Source of the DNA: Cellvibrio sp. PSBB006
GTDB lineage: Bacteria > Pseudomonadota > Gammaproteobacteria > Pseudomonadales > Cellvibrionaceae
DNA length: 64,000 nucleotides
Assembly (NCBI RefSeq): GCF_002162135.1
Contig: NZ_CP021382.1
Span: forward strand, 1,054,001 to 1,118,000
Direction: 5' to 3'
In this document: positions 17,860 through 27,109 of the stretch, piece by piece
How the letters are laid out: each line of letters starts with the position of its first letter
Numbering within the stretch: position 1 is the first letter of the stretch
Notes under the pieces: generated by a model
The model's database searches: none
Seen by the model: only the letters and a program-made list of their open reading frames with translations
What the model was told of the DNA's origin: nothing
Program-made: the position numbers and the translations under genes

Positions 17860-19542
17860 ATGAAGATGACGCATATTGTGAGCGCAACTGCCCTCGCCGT
17901 TTTACTGACCGCCTGTGGTGGTGGAGATATTGAGGTTGATGCACGCAATCAATCCAACACAGACAACTCTGTTGGTGACAACAGTAACAATAACTCTGGC
18001 GGCGGCAACCCAGGCGGCACAACGAATCCTTGCGCTTCTTATGTTGATGCTGAAGGCGTTACCTTTCGCGGCTCCTACGACGCACCTAATTGTGTTTATG
18101 GCACAACTTTCGTTAGTTTGACCAAGCCTTATACCGGTGAAGAAGAACTTGTTTTCGCCGCACTTGAAAATGACGGCGCGCATGTTTTTAACGACAGTCT
18201 GGTTATCGGCCGCAATTACAGCAACGATGCAGATATGACTGCTGCTGGAATCGCCCAAGGCGGCGACGGTTCCGTATTACGTCTGGAAGCCGGTGCCATC
18301 CTGGCATTCCGCTCCAACGATGACTACATGGTTATCAACCGCGGCTCACAAATTTATGCCGAAGGTACTGTTGATGCACCTGTTATTGTTACTTCCGACA
18401 GCGATGCTGTTGATGGCACCGTTGGTGCTGAAGACGTTCAACAGTGGGGCGGCATGATCATCAACGGATTCGGTGTAACCAACAAGTGCTCATACACTGG
18501 CACCATGATGGATGGCGACCTCGCCACTTCTGACTGTCACGTTGACGCCGAAGGTAAGTCCGGCGCCGGCCAGACTCAATACGGCGGCGATAATAATGAA
18601 GACAGCTCAGGCTCACTGAATTACTTCATCGTCAAACATACCGGTGCCCAGGTTGCTCCGGGTAACGACCTAAACGGTATTTCTTTCAACGCCGTTGGCT
18701 CAGGCACTGAAGTTAATTACCTGCAAGTTTATTCAACCTACGATGATGGTATCGAGTTCTTTGGTGGCGCAGTTGATATCAACCACTTTGTTGCGTTATA
18801 CGTTCGCGATGACTCCATCGATATCGACGAAGGTTACGTAGGTACTATCGATTACGCACTGGTTATTCAAGGCGAAGAAGATGGTGACCACTGCATCGAA
18901 TCTGATGGTATCGGCAGCTATGGCGACATCTCTTCAGACGCGCAAAATGATTTGGTTGCTCGCGGTCTGAACAGCCGTGCCACCATCAAAAACCTGACTT
19001 GTATTGTGTCACCAAACGAAATGGGTACTCACGACGCAGGCCATGGCTGGCGGATTCGTGAAGCACATTTCCCGACTATCCAAAACACCATTCTGACTAC
19101 TGCTTACAAAGCTGACGGCGCTGCCGATGCTGCAAACTATTGCGTGCGCATTGAATCAACCCAAGGCCTGCAAGCTGCACAAGATGGTGACCTGGTGATC
19201 GAAGAATCCATTATTGCCTGTCAAGACCTGACTGCTGGTGGCCCGTTACCAGATACCACTACTACCCTGGCATTCCTGCAAGCGAGCAATGATGTAATGC
19301 AAACCGCTGAAGCCGGTGAAGATCCGACAGCTGCTAGCAACCCGGCTCTGGTTATCCTGGATGGTTTCTACTCTCTGGCGCTGGGCGACACTCTGGTAAA
19401 CAGCGCGCCCACCACCGTAGTACCAACTGACAGCCGCGCTTTTGTAGGTGCAGTAACTGCAGACGACGATTGGACCGCTGGCTGGACCTACGGCTTGCAC
19501 CCGGAAAATCGTGGCCAACCGCTGTGGTTTGAAGCTGAATAA
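17860..19542 (+). CDS. Surface-type lipoprotein with beta-helix-like WGG domain
   Basis: 560 residues. Lipoprotein signal with lipobox L-T-A-C (C19), glycine at +2, so outer-membrane sorting is expected. A flexible N/G/S linker (about 25-57) precedes a repetitive region that looks like a right-handed beta-helix: W-G-G-M-I-I-N-G-F-G-V-T-N-K-C (WGG at 196-198), D-D-G-I-E-F-F-G-G-A-V-D and D-D-S-I-D-I-D-E-G-Y-x-G. It ends with F-V-G-A-V-x5-W-T-A-G-W-T. Many paired cysteines. No enzymatic motif recognised. The next gene is a TonB-dependent receptor 106 bases downstream, so a ligand-capture role at the cell surface is inferred. Homologous units occur at 48987 and, three times over, at 50844. Function unknown. 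Confidence 0.85.
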   Translation: MKMTHIVSATALAVLLTACGGGDIEVDARNQSNTDNSVGDNSNNNSGGGNPGGTTNPCASYVDAEGVTFRGSYDAPNCVYGTTFVSLTKPYTGEEELVFAALENDGAHVFNDSLVIGRNYSNDADMTAAGIAQGGDGSVLRLEAGAILAFRSNDDYMVINRGSQIYAEGTVDAPVIVTSDSDAVDGTVGAEDVQQWGGMIINGFGVTNKCSYTGTMMDGDLATSDCHVDAEGKSGAGQTQYGGDNNEDSSGSLNYFIVKHTGAQVAPGNDLNGISFNAVGSGTEVNYLQVYSTYDDGIEFFGGAVDINHFVALYVRDDSIDIDEGYVGTIDYALVIQGEEDGDHCIESDGIGSYGDISSDAQNDLVARGLNSRATIKNLTCIVSPNEMGTHDAGHGWRIREAHFPTIQNTILTTAYKADGAADAANYCVRIESTQGLQAAQDGDLVIEESIIACQDLTAGGPLPDTTTTLAFLQASNDVMQTAEAGEDPTAASNPALVILDGFYSLALGDTLVNSAPTTVVPTDSRAFVGAVTADDDWTAGWTYGLHPENRGQPLWFEAE

Positions 19543-19584
19543 TTTCGGCCAACCCATTGAGTAGCATTCGATTGCCGTAATCAG

Positions 19585-19606
19585 AAGGGCGCCTTACGGC
19601 GCCCTT
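19585..19606 (+). terminator. Hairpin between lipoprotein and TonB receptor genes
   Basis: AAGGGCGCC-TTAC-GGCGCCCTT, a strong nine-pair stem, followed by TCTGTT rather than a full T-run. It may partly terminate or protect the upstream message, giving more lipoprotein than receptor. The effect is inferred. Confidence 0.7.
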
Positions 19607-19648
19607 TCTGTTAGGCAGCTCGTTAAGTTGACAAAACAGGTCAGTCAG

Positions 19649-22396
19649 ATGAACACAAAACGTTATAGCAATCACCCGCTCCTCACCGGGTTCACGGTGA
19701 GCCTACTCAGCATGACCATCAGTTCCGTGGTGCATGCACAGGATGATAACGCTGCGCCAAGCATAGTCGCGCCGCCGATACTTGAAGAAATGATCGTTCA
19801 GGGACGTCTGCAAACCGGTGCTCAGAGCGTTGTGATGGAGCGGATGCAAGAAGCCGTCGCTGCAGATCTTATCGGCTCTGAACAGATTGGTCGCGTAGGT
19901 GACTCAACAGTTGCAATCGCTTTAACCCGCGTCCCCGGCGTCACCTTGGTTGACGATAAATTTGTTTTCGTGCGCGGTTTGGGTGAGCGTTATTCAAGTA
20001 CCAGTCTGAATGGTGCAATGGTCCCCTCACCGGATCTTTCACGCAACGTTCTACCGTTAGATATATTCCCTACGTCTATCGTCGAATCCCTCTCAATTCA
20101 AAAGGCGCCTTCTGCCAACAAGCCTGCAGCCTTTGGTGGCGGTAGCGTTGATATTCGAACTAAGGGTATTCCTAACGAATTTGTATTTACCGTTGAAGTC
20201 GGTACAGGGATGAATACCGAGTCCTCGGAGTTTTTGACTTATAAGGGCGGTTCAGATGATCGCTGGGGTAAAGATGATGGCTCCCGTGAACTTTCACCCA
20301 CTATTGAAAATGCGCTGGATACCTATCGGGGTGATTTTACGCCCGCAAACATCAATACGATCGGAGGCTTGGGCTCGATAGCGGATGCAAGCGAAATCAA
20401 CCGCAATCTAGCGTTGGATTTAAACCGTGAAATCTCTCTGCGCGAAACCAATGGCGAGCCGGACATTGAAGGTGAGATCAATATCGGCAACAAATACTAT
20501 CTGCCCAACGAAATGGAAATTGGTTTTCTTGCAGGCGTTGCCTATGACAGCAAGTGGCGTAGCAGTGAAATTACCCAGCGCAAATTGGGTAACCCGGAAG
20601 AGCAAGTACTGTTTGAGGACGAAAGTGTTTATTCAGTGGACCTAACTGGAAACTTCAGCTTAGGGCTGGTACTGAACTCTGAAAACAAAATCGAGACCAC
20701 TAGTATCTTTTTACGCAACACGGACGATGAGGTTTCTGTTGCGGATTACTTCAGTGCGAATAACCTTCTTTCTGACGGTGACGGTAACCGTAATAGCGAT
20801 ATCCGCTATGAGCAACGCGAAATGGAAATTCACCAATTGCACGGCGAACACGAGTTCGGCTGGGACACCATTGACAGTTTAGGACTGGAGAAGCTGTCTT
20901 TCCTCGAAGGTTTGTCAGTCAACTGGTATATTTCTGACAGTGAAGCCACCACTGAAGTCCCAAATGAAGTTCGCATCAAGAGTCGTATCGTTGCCGACCC
21001 GGCTACAGGTGAAGCATTAAGTAGTCGTGTTGAAACCAGTAATAATTCGGCAGGCTCTTTCCGTTTCACTCACTTGCGCGATAATGTAGAAAGCCGTGGC
21101 ATTTCTGTGACCATGCCGTTTGAACTCGCGGACTTCAGCATCAAAGTGCAAGGTGGTACCGATTATTGGCAAAAAGCACGTACTTACGAGCAGCTGGAAT
21201 TTTTCCTCGGCAGTACAACAGGTGCCAACCCATCTATATACGATGGCCCATTGGGCGATGTATTTTCTGACGAAAATATAGCCAACGCGGACAATGGTTT
21301 CTTGATTGCCACCAACGGAGGCAACGCAAACAGTTACATTGCGGCCAACAAAGTCAATGCTGCCTTCGGTAACCTTGATGTCACTTGGAAGGAAACACTT
21401 CGTGTTGTGGTCGGTTCACGCTGGGAGGATTATCAGCAACTAAACCTGCCTTGGGACCCCATTAAATATGACGGTAGCCAATTCCCTGGTGCCGACAGCA
21501 ATGATCCCGATGAGGTCGCGGATTATTTCCTGAACGCCACCTATACCGACGATGACTTTTACAACTCTATCGCCGTAACATGGATGGTCCAGGATTTTTG
21601 GGCAGAAGACTTCCAATTGCGCGCGAGCTTTGGCGAAACCACAGTACGCCCTGACTTGCGGGAAATATCTGACTCCAGTTACTTCGATCCCATTACTGAC
21701 ATCGCTGTAGACGGCAACAGCGATGTACTGCCTTCCCAAATGGATAACTACGACTTGCGTGCCGAGTGGTTTTTTTCCAATGGCGACAACTTCACCGTCT
21801 CACTTTTCTACAAAGATATTGTGAATCCGATTGAATTGTTCGAAGGTGCCGCTACGGACGACAACATTACCGCTGAAATCCACAATGCCGAAAGTGCCGA
21901 GGTTGCCGGTGTTGAGCTGGAGTTCCTGAAGAACCTGGGTGATGTCGCTGAAGTGCTGGACCCTTTCTTTATCCAGGGTAACTTCACATTCCTGGATCAG
22001 GAACTTGTTGCCGGGGATAACGCTGATGCACCAACCAATGAAATACGTCCCTTACAAGGCGCGTCTGACCAAGTTACCAACTTGATCTTCGGTTTCGACT
22101 CACCGGACGGTATGCATGCGGCAACCCTCTCATACAATGTGTTCAGTGAGCGGTTGTTTTTCGCGGGCCGTAATGGCGCACCGGACAGTTATGAGCAACC
22201 ATTCCACTCGCTGGATTTCACCTACTCATTCTATCCACTCGATAGTTTGACTGTGAAATTTAAAGCCAAAAACCTTCTGGACCAAGACTTAAGTATCGAA
22301 GCGCGCAATGAGGAAAGTGGCAATGCGCAAACGGTCGAAATCTACAACGCCAAACGCGGCCAGGATCTGAGCCTTAGCGTTCAATACAAGTTTTAA
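19649..22396 (+). CDS. TonB-dependent outer-membrane receptor (WGG-lipoprotein-associated subfamily)
   Basis: 915 residues from the ATG at 19649 (an upstream TTG at 19628 is less likely). Signal peptide to about residue 30 (V-V-H-A-Q). A TonB-box-like E-E-M-I-V-Q (46-51) is followed by a plug with F-V-R-G-L-G-E-R-Y (107-115), L-P-L-D-I-F-P (135-141), F-G-G-G-S-V-D-I-R-T-K and a distinctive D-D-R-W-G-K-D-D-G-S-R-E-L (203-215). The barrel ends in the typical aromatic F (V-Q-Y-K-F). It imports an unknown ligand with TonB energy. The plug motifs are shared with the receptors at 45958 and 55169, each next to a WGG protein. Confidence 0.93.
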   Translation: MNTKRYSNHPLLTGFTVSLLSMTISSVVHAQDDNAAPSIVAPPILEEMIVQGRLQTGAQSVVMERMQEAVAADLIGSEQIGRVGDSTVAIALTRVPGVTLVDDKFVFVRGLGERYSSTSLNGAMVPSPDLSRNVLPLDIFPTSIVESLSIQKAPSANKPAAFGGGSVDIRTKGIPNEFVFTVEVGTGMNTESSEFLTYKGGSDDRWGKDDGSRELSPTIENALDTYRGDFTPANINTIGGLGSIADASEINRNLALDLNREISLRETNGEPDIEGEINIGNKYYLPNEMEIGFLAGVAYDSKWRSSEITQRKLGNPEEQVLFEDESVYSVDLTGNFSLGLVLNSENKIETTSIFLRNTDDEVSVADYFSANNLLSDGDGNRNSDIRYEQREMEIHQLHGEHEFGWDTIDSLGLEKLSFLEGLSVNWYISDSEATTEVPNEVRIKSRIVADPATGEALSSRVETSNNSAGSFRFTHLRDNVESRGISVTMPFELADFSIKVQGGTDYWQKARTYEQLEFFLGSTTGANPSIYDGPLGDVFSDENIANADNGFLIATNGGNANSYIAANKVNAAFGNLDVTWKETLRVVVGSRWEDYQQLNLPWDPIKYDGSQFPGADSNDPDEVADYFLNATYTDDDFYNSIAVTWMVQDFWAEDFQLRASFGETTVRPDLREISDSSYFDPITDIAVDGNSDVLPSQMDNYDLRAEWFFSNGDNFTVSLFYKDIVNPIELFEGAATDDNITAEIHNAESAEVAGVELEFLKNLGDVAEVLDPFFIQGNFTFLDQELVAGDNADAPTNEIRPLQGASDQVTNLIFGFDSPDGMHAATLSYNVFSERLFFAGRNGAPDSYEQPFHSLDFTYSFYPLDSLTVKFKAKNLLDQDLSIEARNEESGNAQTVEIYNAKRGQDLSLSVQYKF

Positions 22397-22423
22397 CAGC
22401 TGATTAAGTAATTCCGCTTGTTA

Positions 22424-22448
22424 GCCGCTCCCCGAGCGGCTTTTTTTT
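22424..22448 (+). terminator. Rho-independent terminator after TonB receptor
   Basis: GCCGCTC-CCC-GAGCGGC followed by eight Ts, 28 bases after the receptor stop. It separates the receptor transcript from the TonB-C-like gene, which therefore needs its own promoter or read-through. Confidence 0.93.
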
Positions 22449-22696
22449 GCCTCGTTGTCGCAGCCCCCCTGCACTTATCTACATCTCAAGCATCATTTCA
22501 CTTAGCAAAAGCCTGTAAATCTTGCTTAAAATTGATAGAAAAATGCATTAATAGGCTTTTTGTCATAATAAATTAACATTTTCATGCTAGGCCGGATGCT
22601 AATCTTTATAACAAGAACGCACAAATTACCGGCTTTAATCCCGATTTGGCGCTTTCAAAACATATAAAAATGCCTAATGCATCAGAGGAAAAAGCA

Positions 22697-23437
22697 ATGA
22701 AGTCATTAACTGCCCGTAAAATTACCCGTGGACTGACAAGCTTAATTATAGGCTTGCCTTTGGTATTTACCCATTTCGCCTCCGCGCAAACTTATGTCCC
22801 GGCACAGTTTGGCAATACACTCAACTATATCGAACAAACGATAACCATGCCGGAACTGACCGCGGACCAACCCGTCGTTGCGGTTTATTGCCAGGCGGAT
22901 GTCGATGCAAACGGCATCACCAGCAACGCGGTCTGTTTTGAGAAAGAAGGTTTTGACTCATTAAGAGATCAAACCACCGAAGCCGTCAACGGTAGACAAT
23001 TTACTCCGGCACAGGTTGATAACAAGAAAGTCCCCGTTCGTATGCAATTCCGGGTGATCTACGCCAAGCTGGACGGTCAACCGCCTATTATGCTGCTGCC
23101 CAACCTGGGTTATATGCAGAGTAAATACGGCCATGACTACACTGACCCGCAAGAACGCCTGGATCAACCACAATGGTATGAACTTTATAAACGCAATGAT
23201 TGGGCCGAGGGTTTACCGTTTTTCAGCCGCGAAGAAAACATGACACGCGTGCTAGCCATGATTGACGAAAACGGCAAAGTCATCAGCGCCAGACGTCTTG
23301 AAGCGCAAAAGACTAACAAGCGCGATGTTGTGGAAGTTGAAAAAGTGGTAAAGAAATCCAGCTTTATCCCGGGCTTCTCAAGAGGAAAAGCAGAGCGCAT
23401 GCAGTACGTCGCTGTTTTGCACTATCGCGCAGAATGA
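22697..23437 (+). CDS. Exported protein with two TonB-C-terminal-like repeats
   Basis: 246 residues from the ATG at 22697 (AGAGG eight bases upstream; the longer frame from 22646 uses TTG). Basic n-region, hydrophobic stretch and likely cleavage at A-S-A-Q. The mature part has one TonB-C-like unit (V-V-A-V-Y-C-Q-A-D-V-D-A-N-G-I, then V-N-G-R-Q-F-T-P-A-Q-V-D-N-K-K-V-P-V-R) and a second, weaker one (V-L-A-M-I-D-E-N-G-K-V, then S-F-I-P-G-F-S-R-G). There is no proline-rich spacer and no uncleaved anchor, unlike ordinary TonB. It may contact the receptor's TonB box or work as a periplasmic adaptor; this is inference. Last gene of the cassette. Confidence 0.75.
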   Translation: MKSLTARKITRGLTSLIIGLPLVFTHFASAQTYVPAQFGNTLNYIEQTITMPELTADQPVVAVYCQADVDANGITSNAVCFEKEGFDSLRDQTTEAVNGRQFTPAQVDNKKVPVRMQFRVIYAKLDGQPPIMLLPNLGYMQSKYGHDYTDPQERLDQPQWYELYKRNDWAEGLPFFSREENMTRVLAMIDENGKVISARRLEAQKTNKRDVVEVEKVVKKSSFIPGFSRGKAERMQYVAVLHYRAE

Positions 23438-23460
23438 TGATTATTTAACTACTATTAAAA

Positions 23461-23498
23461 AATAAGGGGCAGTGATCAGATCACTGCCCCTTATTTTT
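23461..23498. terminator. Bidirectional terminator
   Basis: A 17-base inverted repeat (AATAAGGGGCAGTGATC and its complement around one central base) ending in a T-rich tract on both strands, between the convergent TonB-C-like gene and the protease gene. Confidence 0.92.
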
Positions 23499-23512
23499 AC
23501 ATTGAAGCAATA

Positions 23513-24757
23513 TTACGGCATATAGTGAATACAAATTGCTCTACTATAACGCCAGTCACTCACTTGACCACCTGCTTCATGTCTGGCCCGCAGGTACAAC
23601 TTCACCTCTCTATCAACTCTGTAAAAGCGCGACGTAGACCCGCAGTTATGGTAGGGAACGTTGGATGTAGAGATCGGGCCTACCGCAAAATCAAGGCTTC
23701 CTGTTGTAACGTTGACACCATAATGCTGATACAACGTCCAATTGACGTCGGGCTCATTTACCGCAGTCCCAAAATCAATCTTGTACTCAATACGGGTGGA
23801 TGCCCCGGAAAGCATACTCCAACCTAAATACTCATGAGGTCCGTTGTCGAGGTTATAGTTACGGAAATAAACTGTCTGCTCAGACGCATACAATGGAACA
23901 TTGTTGTAGTCAATTGTTAAAGACGCTACAGGAGGCAAGCCCGCCGTCAGAACGTTGGATACGTCGAGAATGGCCTGCATATTTACGCCGGAATTAGATC
24001 CGCTGGAGGCGGTGCATCCACCATGGGTATGAACACCAACCAATCGTCCATGGTTATCCACAATACCGGAGCCAGATGATCCCGGTCGGGTATCGATATT
24101 CGAATAAGATACGCGATTATAGGTATATTGCGGGTTACTACCCGCATCCACCTGCTTTGCTTCGCCACTGGGGTGCTGCACAATCAACAGATTATTTGCC
24201 GCGATATGGGTAACCGATTTCCATCCAAACGCTGAACCTTGCCAGTTAAGCGCAGTGCCAGGGTTACCACTTAGCGACAACACTGCGTAATCCAACCCCG
24301 CGCTCACACCATCTTCCACAACGCCTGTAATTTGAAAGAATTGTTGCGGACGATAACTGCCGGTACCACCTATACGTTGATAATCAAAAGCCACAAAATC
24401 ACCGACGGTACCATTACCGACACAATGACTTGCCGTGAGAAATAAATTATTCCCAACCAGTGTTCCGCTACAGTACCCGGTTAAACTGGCGGAAGCAGAG
24501 GTTTTAATTGCTCCCACCGAACGCCCGGCATTGCTAACAAAGTTAACATCGAAGCCAAGGCCTGCATCGCTGCCGTTGTAAGCTTCAATCTGCTGTAGAT
24601 CATTATTGCCGCATATTGACTCAGGTTGATTCAGCGTGACCGGGGCAGAATATACAGAAGGGTTACTTAACTTTGAAATAAAGAGTGGATTTTCAGAAGC
24701 TGAGACCAGATGACAAAATGTCGCCATAAAACCAATTAAAATTACTAACTTTTTCAT
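23513..24757 (-). CDS. Secreted trypsin-like serine protease with unknown C-terminal region
   Basis: 414 residues, signal peptide to about A-S-A/S (20). The chymotrypsin-fold domain (about 80-270) carries the triad H111 (L-T-A-S-H-C), D156 (G-L-D-Y-A-V-L) and S228 (R-P-G-S-S-G-S-G), with disulfide-type cysteines at 96, 112 and after H-T-H-G-G-C. The form with D-T-R-P-G-S-S-G-S resembles glutamyl-endopeptidase/lysyl-endopeptidase-like secreted enzymes. The last 145 residues match no domain I know. Stands alone; likely extracellular, with no partner in view. Confidence 0.88.
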   Translation of the reverse strand: MKKLVILIGFMATFCHLVSASENPLFISKLSNPSVYSAPVTLNQPESICGNNDLQQIEAYNGSDAGLGFDVNFVSNAGRSVGAIKTSASASLTGYCSGTLVGNNLFLTASHCVGNGTVGDFVAFDYQRIGGTGSYRPQQFFQITGVVEDGVSAGLDYAVLSLSGNPGTALNWQGSAFGWKSVTHIAANNLLIVQHPSGEAKQVDAGSNPQYTYNRVSYSNIDTRPGSSGSGIVDNHGRLVGVHTHGGCTASSGSNSGVNMQAILDVSNVLTAGLPPVASLTIDYNNVPLYASEQTVYFRNYNLDNGPHEYLGWSMLSGASTRIEYKIDFGTAVNEPDVNWTLYQHYGVNVTTGSLDFAVGPISTSNVPYHNCGSTSRFYRVDREVKLYLRARHEAGGQVSDWRYSRAICIHYMP

Positions 24758-24867
24758 TCCATTGTCCTTTAAGTAATTACGGAGAAACCAAAATACGCAA
24801 TTTTAATTGCACATTTGTTACGGATCACTCAAAGGCACCAAGCATAAATCAGCAGCTTGATATATTT

Positions 24868-26091
24868 TCATTCGATATGATGCTTGGGCAACAAGATAGA
24901 TATCGCCGCAGCCAGGCCAATCAATAACGACGAAACCCATAAACACGCTGCAAGACCGGCCGCCTGATAAACCCATCCCGATAACAACGTCCCCAACAAG
25001 CGCCCTGCCGCATTAGCCATGTAGTAAAACCCCACGTCCAGCGATACACCGTCCTCTTTTGCATAACTGACAATCAGATAACTGTGCAGCGATGAGTTAA
25101 TCGCAAAGACCACACCAAATGCCAACAACCCACCAATTAATACACTTGTCGTGGGCAGGTCCGCTTGCAGCCCTAATGCAATTGCCGCTGGAATAATGGT
25201 GAGCGCGATTGCCCATAACAAGGCTTCAGATCCGCCAGGTGATGCAGATAGCGATCGTTTGATTAGCAATGGCGCAACCGATTGCACTATACCGTAGCCA
25301 ATCACCCACGCCGCCAGGAAGCCACCTACCCACCAAAAATCCCACCCCAGCTGGCTGCTCAGAAATACAGGCAAGGCAATAACAAACCAGACATCCCGCG
25401 CGCCAAATAAGAATAACCGAGCTGCCGACAAGACATTAATAGCGCGGCTTTTGGAAAATAACGCACTGAACTTGGGTTTCGCTTTTGCTTTACCCAAGTC
25501 TTTTTTCAATAAAATCAAACTGGCCAGCCAGATAATCAGCAACACCGCAGCCATTGCCACAACAGCACCGGTAAAACCGATTAACGCCAGCAGAGCGCCA
25601 CCAAGGAAAAAGCCCACACCCTTTAACGCGTTTTTAGAACCCGTTAATAAGGCCACCCACTTGAACAGCTGGCCTTGCTGATCACCGGGCACCAACAATT
25701 TAATCGAGCTTTTTGCGCTCATCTTGTTGAGGTCTTTAGCGATACCGGATAATGCCTGGGCTGCCATCACCCACACCACAGTCAACATCGTAGTAGGTAC
25801 AGCGAGCATCAACAAGGCGACAACTTGCAACGCTAAACCGATATTCATGGTGCGGTTCAAACCGATGCGTGCGCCGAGGTAGCCCCCGATTAAACTGGTA
25901 ATTACACCAAAGATTTCATAAAACAAAAATAAAGCTGCAATTTGCAAAGGGCTATAGCCCAACTGGTGAAAATGCAACACTACCAACATGCGCAAGGCGC
26001 CATCGGTCAGGGTAAACGCCCAGTAATTACCGGTGACCACCAGATATTGCTTTATCTCGGCACTCAGCGGCTTACCTGCTGTGGTTGTCAT
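24868..26091 (-). CDS. arsJ: Organoarsenical efflux MFS transporter ArsJ
   Basis: 407 residues, about 12 membrane segments. The N-terminus (Y-L-V-V-T-G-N-Y-W-A-F-T-L-T-D-G-A-L-R-M-L-V) and the S-G-I-A-K-D-L-N-K-M-S-A-K-S-S region are ArsJ hallmarks. It exports 1-arseno-3-phosphoglycerate formed by the ars GAPDH from arsenate, which is then hydrolysed outside the cell. It follows the GAPDH gene by 10 bases, the standard gapdh-arsJ pair. Last gene of the ars operon. Confidence 0.94.
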   Translation of the reverse strand: MTTTAGKPLSAEIKQYLVVTGNYWAFTLTDGALRMLVVLHFHQLGYSPLQIAALFLFYEIFGVITSLIGGYLGARIGLNRTMNIGLALQVVALLMLAVPTTMLTVVWVMAAQALSGIAKDLNKMSAKSSIKLLVPGDQQGQLFKWVALLTGSKNALKGVGFFLGGALLALIGFTGAVVAMAAVLLIIWLASLILLKKDLGKAKAKPKFSALFSKSRAINVLSAARLFLFGARDVWFVIALPVFLSSQLGWDFWWVGGFLAAWVIGYGIVQSVAPLLIKRSLSASPGGSEALLWAIALTIIPAAIALGLQADLPTTSVLIGGLLAFGVVFAINSSLHSYLIVSYAKEDGVSLDVGFYYMANAAGRLLGTLLSGWVYQAAGLAACLWVSSLLIGLAAAISILLPKHHIE

Positions 26092-26101
26092 AGAATAATC
26101 C

Positions 26102-27109
26102 TCAACTGGCTAGGCCGACCATGCGTGCAAGCTCCACTGTGCGATTGGCATAACCCCATTCGTTGTCATACCAGGCATAGATTTTTACCTGGGTATTATT
26201 AATGACCAATGTCGACAAGGCATCAACAATAGATGAACGCGGATCACCACAATAATCGGTAGAAACCAGCGGGCGCTCTTCATAACCCAGAATATCTTTA
26301 AGTTCGGCCTGACTTGCTGCTTTCAGAAAACCATTAACCTCTTCTACATTGGTTGCACGCTCAACTTCAAAGACACAATCGGTTAAGGATGCATTAGCCA
26401 GTGGTACCCGAACGGCATGGCCATTCAAACGCCCACGCAGTTCCGGAAAAATTTCCGCGATGGCCGTTGCAGACCCGGTAGTGGTAGGAATTAAATTTGA
26501 GCCAGACGCACGTGCGCGACGCAAATCTTTATGTGGCTGATCAAGAATGGATTGTGTATTCGTTAAATCGTGAATGGTCGTAATCGAGCCATGACGTATC
26601 CCCAGCTTTTCATGAATCACTTTAACGACAGGAGCCAGGCAATTGGTTGTGCAGGATGCCGCTGTAACAATACGATGCTCGGCAGGTTTAAACCAGTGAT
26701 GATTAACACCCATCACAATATTCAAAGCGCCCTGCTCTTTCACCGGCGCGCTTACCACAACACGTTTCACACCTTGATCCAGATAGGCTTGCAAGACCGC
26801 CACTGACTTCATCTTACCGCTGGATTCAATCACCACATCGCAGCCGGACCAGTCAGTATCTGCAATGGCTTTTTGAGTTGTCACTTTTATCGACTGACCA
26901 TTGACAACAATATGGCCGTCATTTGCCTGCACATCTTCCGGCCAGATTCCCTGCACCGAATCGAATTTCAGCAAGTGTGCATAAGTAGCCGCATCAGCCG
27001 CCGGATCATTAATCTGCACAAATTCAAACTCCGGCCAATGCCAGGAGGCGCGCAACGCCAAACGGCCAATACGGCCGAATCCATTAATACCAATTTTAAT
27101 TTTTTTCAC
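26102..27109 (-). CDS. ArsJ-associated glyceraldehyde-3-phosphate dehydrogenase
   Basis: 335 residues. NAD-binding I-N-G-F-G-R-I-G-R (8-16), catalytic C153 in [10 protein letters not shown] and the C-terminal W-Y-D-N-E-W-G-Y. Rather than the housekeeping glycolytic enzyme, this copy sits in the ars operon, where the known role is to use arsenate in place of phosphate and give 1-arseno-3-phosphoglycerate for ArsJ. The start ATG overlaps the ACR3 stop by four bases. Confidence 0.93.
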   Translation of the reverse strand: MKKIKIGINGFGRIGRLALRASWHWPEFEFVQINDPAADAATYAHLLKFDSVQGIWPEDVQANDGHIVVNGQSIKVTTQKAIADTDWSGCDVVIESSGKMKSVAVLQAYLDQGVKRVVVSAPVKEQGALNIVMGVNHHWFKPAEHRIVTAASCTTNCLAPVVKVIHEKLGIRHGSITTIHDLTNTQSILDQPHKDLRRARASGSNLIPTTTGSATAIAEIFPELRGRLNGHAVRVPLANASLTDCVFEVERATNVEEVNGFLKAASQAELKDILGYEERPLVSTDYCGDPRSSIVDALSTLVINNTQVKIYAWYDNEWGYANRTVELARMVGLAS

